64,000 nt of DNA from G965233625 sp965233625 (lineage in GTDB: Bacteria > Planctomycetota > Planctomycetia > Pirellulales > Pirellulaceae), in contig OZ247499.1 in the NCBI GenBank assembly GCA_965233625.1, positions 6,572,001-6,636,000 of the forward strand, read 5' to 3'. The translations under genes and the position numbers were made by a program. The notes below the pieces were generated by a model. It was given only the letters and a program-made list of their open reading frames with translations. It was not told the DNA's origin and ran no database searches. Positions within the stretch are counted from its first letter, which is position 1. Each line of letters starts with the position of its first letter. This document shows positions 63,300 through 64,000 of this stretch, one piece after another.

Positions 63300-64000
63300 A
63301 TGTTTATATCCGTGCTGATTCCGCAACAGAACGCGGGCGCCTCGGTGGTGCAGCGGGCTAACGATGTTGCGGCGGCGTTGTCGCCATCGTTTGACCTGGA
63401 AGTCATTATCGTCGACGACGGTTCCGCGCAGTTGCCGCTGCAACTGGTGCGCGACGCCATCGATACTCACAGTCAGTACCGGCTGATCGAACTCACACCC
63501 TTCCGCACATCCGGCGCCGGCATGGCCGCAGCCGTTTCGGCAGGCATCCGGGCCGCCCGCGGAGATTATGTCATTACCATTGACGCCGGCGGACGGTTCA
63601 ACGCCAGCGACTGCGGCGCACTTATCTCTGGCCTAAGCCGCGCGGATATGGTCTATGCGCGTCCTGCATGCACAGGATGGCGGAAGATGATGCGGCGCGT
63701 CCTACGGACGCCACGCTGGCTGCTGCTGGGACTGGAAACACGCGAGCCCGACAGCTTGTTCTGGGCGGCGCGGCGCGAAGCGCTGGCGGGCTTTGACCTG
63801 GCGCGGGGTATGTACCGCTATCTGCCAGATTTCGTTGCCTCGCGCGGCTTCCGGGTGACGGAATCGCGGGTCAGTTGCAACTTCGACGCGCCGGACTTCC
63901 ACCGGCTGGCCTGGCCCAATCCGGTCGATCTCTGCACCGCCTGGTGGCTCTCCCAACGCTGGCGACAGGCGCGAGTGGCGGAACGCGAGTACCGCGCGAA
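63300..64000 (+). CDS. family 2 glycosyltransferase, cut by the window end
   Basis: At least 233 residues from the ATG at 63300, open to the last base. It starts MFISVLIPQQNAGASVVQRA, has the nucleotide-binding VEVIIVDDGS-type segment (EVIIVDDGSA), and continues GAGMAAAVSAGIRAARGDYV. The second motif, normally DxD, reads ITIDAGGRFN, with Gly at the second Asp. It resembles dolichol-phosphate mannosyltransferase-like GT2 enzymes. The 3' part lies outside the window. Confidence 0.82.
   Translation, partial: MFISVLIPQQNAGASVVQRANDVAAALSPSFDLEVIIVDDGSAQLPLQLVRDAIDTHSQYRLIELTPFRTSGAGMAAAVSAGIRAARGDYVITIDAGGRFNASDCGALISGLSRADMVYARPACTGWRKMMRRVLRTPRWLLLGLETREPDSLFWAARREALAGFDLARGMYRYLPDFVASRGFRVTESRVSCNFDAPDFHRLAWPNPVDLCTAWWLSQRWRQARVAEREYRA

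Overview
The window looks like a chromosomal segment of a planctomycete (probably a Pirellula-type lineage). The evidence is three DUF1559 pseudopilin-like proteins with the planctomycete N-terminal methylation motif, a TIGR03009-type secreted protein, small membrane proteins with an FSLxxLFWLT-like first helix, many short lipoproteins, and the dispersed repeat that reads 'NPKRERG' in one frame. Base composition is moderately GC-rich; two stretches (about 32.5-34 kb and 55.7-57.7 kb) look poorer in GC by eye. No phage, CRISPR array or rRNA was seen. One tRNA (Ser, TGA anticodon) is present.

Layout. 0-5.4 kb: a secreted M14 zinc carboxypeptidase, then a minus-strand Tad secretion operon (CpaF ATPase, TadB, TadC). 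5.6-11.6 kb: housekeeping genes (queA, a Nei-type DNA glycosylase, a FabZ-like dehydratase, a TPR lipoprotein, ruvA, rtcA). 12-17 kb: a DUF1559 protein with a partner lipoprotein, a thioesterase, a methyltransferase pair and ilvD. 17-19.4 kb: an IS110-family insertion sequence in a repeat-rich gap, followed by a secreted carbohydrate esterase. 19.4-31.2 kb: a membrane-anchored unknown, an ADP-ribosylglycohydrolase, a class V aminotransferase, a TIGR03009 protein, lnt, clpC and a TPR membrane protein. 31.4-35 kb: thiE whose 3' end is duplicated 1.1 kb downstream, with a leucine-rich-repeat gene between the copies, then an LRR lipoprotein and a second DUF1559 gene. 35.3-41.4 kb: uvrB, a third DUF1559/lipoprotein pair, a DapA-family aldolase and a second ADP-ribosylglycohydrolase. 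41.5-47.4 kb: a HEAT-repeat protein, a MOSC protein and a compact lipid operon (SMR-like protein, CDP-alcohol phosphatidyltransferase, CdsA, PlsC). 47.5-51.7 kb: tRNA-Ser, a small P-loop ATPase, a Cys-rich secreted protein, an orphan Imm51-like gene, an AIM24 protein and a ubiquitin-like protein. 51.9-55.7 kb: the ffh-rpsP-trmD-rplS-yraN translation operon, which lacks rimM. 55.9-57.6 kb: a small accessory island of unknown proteins. 57.7-64 kb: an RluA-type pseudouridine synthase, maf, a tandem pair of membrane paralogues, a NagB-type deaminase, a TIM-barrel sugar isomerase, small proteins and a truncated glycosyltransferase.

The observations most worth following are: (1) the duplicated thiE 3' end bracketing an LRR gene, which looks like integration into a gene's 3' end; (2) the IS110 element with a strong hairpin over its transposase ribosome binding site, set between inverted copies of a planctomycete dispersed repeat; (3) a lipid-synthesis operon whose CDP-alcohol phosphatidyltransferase has substitutions at three signature positions; (4) an orphan immunity-like gene beside AIM24 and a ubiquitin-like protein; and (5) repeated DUF1559-lipoprotein gene pairs. 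Functions come from reading the proteins by eye; no database search was run.
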